From the NCBI GenBank assembly GCA_902158745.1, contig CABGHH010000057.1, positions 1 through 8,919 of the forward strand: 8,919 nt of DNA, written 5' to 3'. Made by a program: the position numbers and the translations under genes. The stretch's first letter is position 1; every line of letters starts with the position of its first letter. The notes under the pieces are model-generated. The model was not told the origin of the DNA. It did not search any database and saw only the letters and a list, made by a program, of their open reading frames with translations. Below, one piece after another: positions 6,006 through 8,919 of this stretch. Source of the DNA: Candidatus Methanolliviera sp. GoM_asphalt. GTDB taxonomy: Archaea > Halobacteriota > Methanoliparia > Methanoliparales > Methanoliparaceae.

Positions 6006-6010
6006 AGGAG
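6006..6010 (+). promoter_or_regulatory. Shine-Dalgarno for the hps-rraA gene
   Basis: AGGAG follows directly on the protease stop codon and leaves 9 nt to the ATG at 6020. It fixes the fusion gene start and argues that both genes are read from one mRNA. Confidence 0.65.
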
Positions 6011-6019
6011 CCAATTGTT

Positions 6020-7306
6020 ATGGATAAACCAATAATACAAGTTGCATTGGATCTTTTAGAGTTGAATAGAGCGGTTCAAATCGCAAAAGAATCAGTGAAA
6101 GGTGGGGCAGATTGGATAGAGGCGGGAACTCCCCTAATAAAGAGTGAAGGTATGAACGCTGTAAGAACCTTGCGGGAGACTTTTCCGGATAAAAAGATTG
6201 TGGCAGATATGAAGGTGGCGGATACAGGGGCAATTGAGGTGGAGATGGCCGCAAAATCCGGTGCAAATATAATAAACGTTCTCGGAAACGTGGACAATGC
6301 CACGATTGAGGAAACGATCAGGGCAGCAAACCTGTATGGGGTGGAGATAATGGTCGATCTTCTGGCGGTAAAAGATCCTGTTGAGAGAGCGAAAGAGCTG
6401 GAGAGTCTTGGAGTGCATTATCTGAACGTGCACGCAGGGATAGATGAGCAGATGGTAGGAAAAACTTCTGTTGATATATTGAAAGAGATATCAAAGAACG
6501 TCTCGATTCCTATAGCCGTAGCGGGGGGATTAAATGCTCAAAGCGCTGCCCAATCTGTAAAATATGGTGCTAAGATCGTCATCGTAGGCGGGAACATCAT
6601 CCACTCTGCAAACGTCGAAGAATCCACGATTAAGATAAGAAGAGCTATAGATGAACCAAAAATAGAGTATGAAGAAGAGAAGACACTTGACGAGAAGACG
6701 AGAGAGCTTTTAGAAAAAGTTTCGACGCCGAACATAAGCGACGCGATGCACAGAAAGGGAGCAATGAGCGGCGTTTTTCCGGTAAATAGGGGGGTAAAGA
6801 TGGTTGGAAGAGCCGTAACGGTGCAGACTTTTGCAGGAGATTGGGCTAAACCCGTTGAGGCGATAGATATAGCTGGAAAAGGAGATGTCATCGTCATAAA
6901 TAATGATAGAAGAAAAGACATTGCCCCATGGGGTGAATTAGCCACAAGAAGCTGTATGAATAAGGGAATATCTGGTGTGGTGATCGATGGAGGTGTGAGG
7001 GACGTGGATGACATAATGAAGTTGAATTATCCCTTATTTGCAACGGCAACAGTGCCAAACGCAGGGGAGCCAAAGGGTTTCGGGGAAATAAATGCCGAGA
7101 TAACCTGTTGCGGAGAGTTCGTTAAGCCCGGAGACTGGATCGTAGGAGACGATAGCGGTGTGGTCGTTATTCCGAGGGAAAGGGGTTATGAGATCGCAAG
7201 AAGGGCGGTGGAAGTGAAGAAGAACGAAGAGAGGATCAGAGAAGAGATAAGACGGGGAAGCACACTTTCACAGGTTGTAGAGCTTTATAAATGGGAGAAG
7301 AAGTGA
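6020..7306 (+). CDS. hps: Bifunctional 3-hexulose-6-phosphate synthase / RraA-like fusion protein
   Basis: The 428-residue protein joins two enzymes. Residues 1 to about 210 are a 3-hexulose-6-phosphate synthase of the OMP-decarboxylase superfamily. E34, the DMKVAD array D63-K65-D68 and H138 mark the active site, and AVAGGLN and IVIVGGNI mark the phosphate-binding end of the barrel. In archaea lacking the oxidative pentose phosphate pathway, this step mainly runs towards ribulose 5-phosphate plus formaldehyde. A charged linker (about 211-225) leads to an RraA/HMG-aldolase-like domain (226-428) with GELATR, GVVIDGGVRDVDD and GDDSGVVVIPRE. E306, R327, D328 and D331 match the metal/substrate motif of class II pyruvate aldolases (E-X20-R-D-X2-D). 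Such fusions are often named HPS/ribonuclease regulator, but archaea lack the RNase E partner, so an aldolase or decarboxylase role is more likely. The HPS assignment is firm; the second activity is unproven. Confidence 0.92.
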   Translation: MDKPIIQVALDLLELNRAVQIAKESVKGGADWIEAGTPLIKSEGMNAVRTLRETFPDKKIVADMKVADTGAIEVEMAAKSGANIINVLGNVDNATIEETIRAANLYGVEIMVDLLAVKDPVERAKELESLGVHYLNVHAGIDEQMVGKTSVDILKEISKNVSIPIAVAGGLNAQSAAQSVKYGAKIVIVGGNIIHSANVEESTIKIRRAIDEPKIEYEEEKTLDEKTRELLEKVSTPNISDAMHRKGAMSGVFPVNRGVKMVGRAVTVQTFAGDWAKPVEAIDIAGKGDVIVINNDRRKDIAPWGELATRSCMNKGISGVVIDGGVRDVDDIMKLNYPLFATATVPNAGEPKGFGEINAEITCCGEFVKPGDWIVGDDSGVVVIPRERGYEIARRAVEVKKNEERIREEIRRGSTLSQVVELYKWEKK

Positions 7307-7387
7307 AAATTTTAGTCCGTCTGGCAATACTCAACTATACATCCATCCACATAATCTTTCTAACATCACGATATCATTCAAGAACAA

Positions 7388-7398
7388 ATCATATAAAA
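7388..7398 (+). promoter_or_regulatory. Probable TATA box for the fumarase operon
   Basis: ATCATATAAAA lies in the 108-bp gap after hps-rraA, centred 21-23 bp before the fumarase alpha ATG. No Shine-Dalgarno precedes that ATG, so a leaderless transcript starting at or next to the ATG is the simplest reading. The distance is at the short end of the archaeal range. The rest of the gap shows no convincing hairpin or repeat. Confidence 0.4.
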
Positions 7399-7414
7399 AC
7401 CATATCTTAAATAG

Positions 7415-8269
7415 ATGATCCCAAAAAAAGAAGCGATCGTAGCGTTGATAAAAAAAGCGGTTACAAGCGTTCCAAAAGACGTTGAAGAAGCGATAAAAAC
7501 TGCCTTTAAAGAAGAAGATAACGATATAGCAAAGATCCAGCTAAAAAATATCATCGATAACATCGAACTGGCAAAGAAATCCGGGCTGCCGCTCTGCCAG
7601 GACACGGGGATTCCCTTATTTTACATCAAAATGAACTCTTCTTCGAAAATAGAGATAAAGAAGTTAGAAGCGGTCATAGAAGAGGGGATAAGAGAGGCAA
7701 CGGAAGAGATCCCCTTAAGGCCAAACGTCGTCGATCCGATTACGAGGGAGAATAAAGGTAATGTGGGTGAGAAGATTCCGATCTTTTACTATGATTTCAC
7801 GGAGGAAGATTTATTTGAGATAACGTTTGTTCCTAAGGGAGCTGGATCAGAGAATATGAGCAGGCTGGCGATCTTAAATCCATCAGATGGTCTGGAGGGA
7901 GTGAAAAAGTTTGTCCTGAATGCGGTAGAGGAAGCAGGCGGAAGACCCTGTCCTCCAACGATTATAGGTGTGGGCATAGGAGGAACAAGCGATTTTTCAT
8001 GTTTTTTGGCAAAAAAAGCTCTTTTAAGACCGCTTGATAAGAGAAATGAGAGAAGAGATATTAAAGGATTGGAAGAAGAACTCTTCGAGATCTTAAACGA
8101 TACCGGAATAGGCCCGATGGGGCTTGGTGGAAGAACGACCGTCTTGGGTGTGCATGTAGAGTGCGCGGATACACATACAGCTTCACTTCCCGTGGCGGTA
8201 AATTTTCAGTGCTGGGCCGCAAGGAGAGCAACGCTTAGGGAAAGAGAGAACGAATTTGAGGTCGTATGA
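7415..8269 (+). CDS. fumA: Class I fumarate hydratase, alpha subunit
   Basis: This is the N-terminal (iron-sulfur) half of an oxygen-sensitive two-subunit fumarase interconverting fumarate and L-malate. In methanogen-type archaea it serves the partial reductive TCA route from oxaloacetate towards succinate. At 284 residues it is of normal length. Three cysteines suited to ligate the [4Fe-4S] cluster are C61 in PLCQDTG, C179 in RPCPPTIIGVGIGG and C266 in QCWAARRA. The KGAGSENMS block (141-149) and the ECADTHTASLPVAV stretch (249-262) are also characteristic. The ATG at 7415 has no Shine-Dalgarno but a TATA-like box just upstream. Its TGA overlaps the beta subunit ATG (ATGA), so the two subunits are almost certainly translationally coupled. 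The gene could also be labelled as the alpha subunit of the related L(+)-tartrate dehydratase, but fumarase fits the context better. Confidence 0.93.
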   Translation: MIPKKEAIVALIKKAVTSVPKDVEEAIKTAFKEEDNDIAKIQLKNIIDNIELAKKSGLPLCQDTGIPLFYIKMNSSSKIEIKKLEAVIEEGIREATEEIPLRPNVVDPITRENKGNVGEKIPIFYYDFTEEDLFEITFVPKGAGSENMSRLAILNPSDGLEGVKKFVLNAVEEAGGRPCPPTIIGVGIGGTSDFSCFLAKKALLRPLDKRNERRDIKGLEEELFEILNDTGIGPMGLGGRTTVLGVHVECADTHTASLPVAVNFQCWAARRATLRERENEFEVV

Positions 8270-8811
8270 GAAAATTTTATCTTAAGACGCCGATGAGCAT
8301 AGACGCAATAAGAGAACTTGAGGTAGGAGACGTCGTTTATTTGAGCGGGAGAGTCTATACCGTTAGAGATGAGGCGCATAAAAGAATATTGGATATATTG
8401 GAGGAAGAGGAAGAACTTCCGTTCGATTTAAATGAGGCGGTTATATATCACTGCGGGCCGATCGTATTGAGAGAGGAAAAAAGGTGGAGAATTATATCGG
8501 CAGGCCCCACGACGAGCTCAAGGATGAACGATCTGGCGCCGGAGATCATAGAGAAGTATGAGATACGGGCTATCATTGGAAAGGGGGATATGGGAGAGAA
8601 GGTTAGGGAAAAGCTCTTTCAAAGAGGTGTCTATATGGCATATACGGGTGGGGCGGCACTTTTAGCGGCGTCCAAGATAAAAGAAGTTTTAAATGTCTAT
8701 TGGGAAGATTTGGGGATGGCTGAAGCAGTTTGGAAGATTAAGGTGCAAGACTTTGGCCCTTTAATTGTAACGATGGATTCCCACAAAAAGGTATTTTGCC
8801 GGGGTGGCTGA
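8266..8811 (+). CDS. fumB: Class I fumarate hydratase, beta subunit
   Basis: This is the C-terminal partner of the class I fumarase, forming the swivelling domain that completes the active site. The 181-residue product carries the family blocks YTVRDEAHKR (31-40), YHCGPIV (61-67), AGPTTSSRM (79-87), GKGDMG (105-110), YTGGAA and the terminal WEDLGMAEAVWKIKV. The ATG lies inside the alpha-subunit stop (ATGA overlap), with GAGGT a few bases upstream. The last codons, encoding CRGG and the TGA stop, lie within the following tRNA-Ser gene (from 8798), so four C-terminal residues are dictated by tRNA sequence. Relatives usually end soon after the MDSH-type segment, so the extra tail is probably tolerated. 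If a fumarase transcript reads into the tRNA, RNase P cleavage would remove the stop codon. Confidence 0.93.
   Translation: MRKFYLKTPMSIDAIRELEVGDVVYLSGRVYTVRDEAHKRILDILEEEEELPFDLNEAVIYHCGPIVLREEKRWRIISAGPTTSSRMNDLAPEIIEKYEIRAIIGKGDMGEKVREKLFQRGVYMAYTGGAALLAASKIKEVLNVYWEDLGMAEAVWKIKVQDFGPLIVTMDSHKKVFCRGG
8761..8768 (+). promoter_or_regulatory. Possible TATA box for tRNA-Ser inside fumB
   Basis: TTAATTGT, inside the 3' end of fumB, is centred about 33 bp before the mature tRNA 5' end and could start transcription a few bases upstream of it. The match to an archaeal TATA box is imperfect. The alternative is that the tRNA is expressed only by read-through from the fumarase operon. Confidence 0.25.
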
Positions 8812-8883
8812 GCGGACCAAGGCGCCGGCCTTGAGAGCCGGTATCCCATCCGGGGTGCAAGGGTTCAAATCCCTTCCCCGGCG
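8798..8883 (+). tRNA. tRNA-Ser (anticodon UGA)
   Basis: An 86-nt class II tRNA folds without gaps. The acceptor stem is 8798-8804 with 8876-8882 (seven Watson-Crick pairs, GCCGGGG/CCCCGGC). The D arm starts at G8807. The anticodon stem 8825-8829/8837-8841 carries the loop CTTGAGA with anticodon TGA at 8832-8834. A long variable arm at 8842-8858 has a five-pair stem, and the T arm 8859-8875 has loop TTCAAAT. The discriminator base is G8883, as expected for serine. The long variable arm plus UGA anticodon gives tRNA-Ser reading UCA (and UCN by wobble). There is no intron, and CCA is not encoded and must be added. The first 14 bases are also coding sequence of fumB. Confidence 0.96.
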
Positions 8884-8898
8884 TTATCTGGTAAAAAG

Positions 8899-8919
8899 AT
8901 GGTAAATAACGGAGAATTT
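8899..8919 (+). other. Possible start of a gene continuing beyond the window
   Basis: An ATG at 8899 opens a frame that stays open for seven codons to the window end (MVNNGEF). It could be the start of a following gene. Alternatively, the GGAG at 8911-8914 could be a Shine-Dalgarno for a start just beyond the edge. Too little sequence is present to decide. Confidence 0.15.

Noticed and set aside
6538..7014. 158-codon minus-strand open frame within hps-rraA
   Set aside because: It is antisense to the well-conserved RraA-like domain; its hydrophobic, Ser-rich translation is typical of a shadow frame.
1..8919. Mobile elements, CRISPR array or defence system
   Set aside because: No direct-repeat array, transposase, integrase or terminal inverted repeats are visible; all confident genes are housekeeping or metabolic. 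A tRNA can serve as an integration site, but the window ends too soon after tRNA-Ser to see one.

Overview
The window looks like chromosomal DNA from a euryarchaeon, probably a methanogen or a methane/alkane-oxidising relative. The support is a two-subunit archaeal RNA polymerase stalk gene (rpoF/Rpb4), ribosomal protein L21e, archaeal-type Pus10, the archaeal DUF655 family, a 3-hexulose-6-phosphate synthase fused to an RraA-like domain, and TATA-like boxes placed just upstream of almost leaderless starts. The exact lineage cannot be read from the sequence alone and is inference. Coding density is high; the only long stretch without a supported gene is 1-276.

Minus strand, 5229 down to 277: a TraB/TIKI-family protein lacking the usual C-terminal membrane part, a class I SAM methyltransferase, then a tight information-processing operon of pus10 (tRNA pseudouridine synthase), rpl21e, rpoF, a DUF655 protein and rsmA/ksgA (16S rRNA dimethyladenosine transferase). 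The pus10-rpl21e-rpoF-DUF655-rsmA order is a familiar archaeal arrangement. It ties tRNA modification, ribosome assembly and an RNA polymerase subunit into one expression unit; spacing falls to zero between pus10 and rpl21e and to 11 bp between rpl21e and rpoF.

Plus strand, 5294 to the end: a membrane-anchored or secreted stand-alone Lon (S16) protease domain is divergent from the TraB gene across a 64-bp promoter region. It is followed 15 bp later by the hps-rraA fusion gene (reverse ribulose monophosphate route to pentose phosphates in archaea, plus a domain that may be an aldolase or decarboxylase). After a 108-bp gap with a TATA-like box come the alpha and beta subunits of a class I [4Fe-4S] fumarase, overlapping by ATGA. 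The beta-subunit gene runs 14 bp into a tRNA-Ser(UGA) gene on the same strand, so its stop codon is made of tRNA D-arm bases.

No mobile element, CRISPR array, integrase or clear horizontal-transfer signature is visible. The most unusual points are the fumarase/tRNA overlap, retention of apparent aldolase acid residues in the RraA domain, a 21-bp perfect inverted repeat that places the rpl21e Shine-Dalgarno in a hairpin loop, and two possible membrane-proteostasis genes sharing a divergent promoter.
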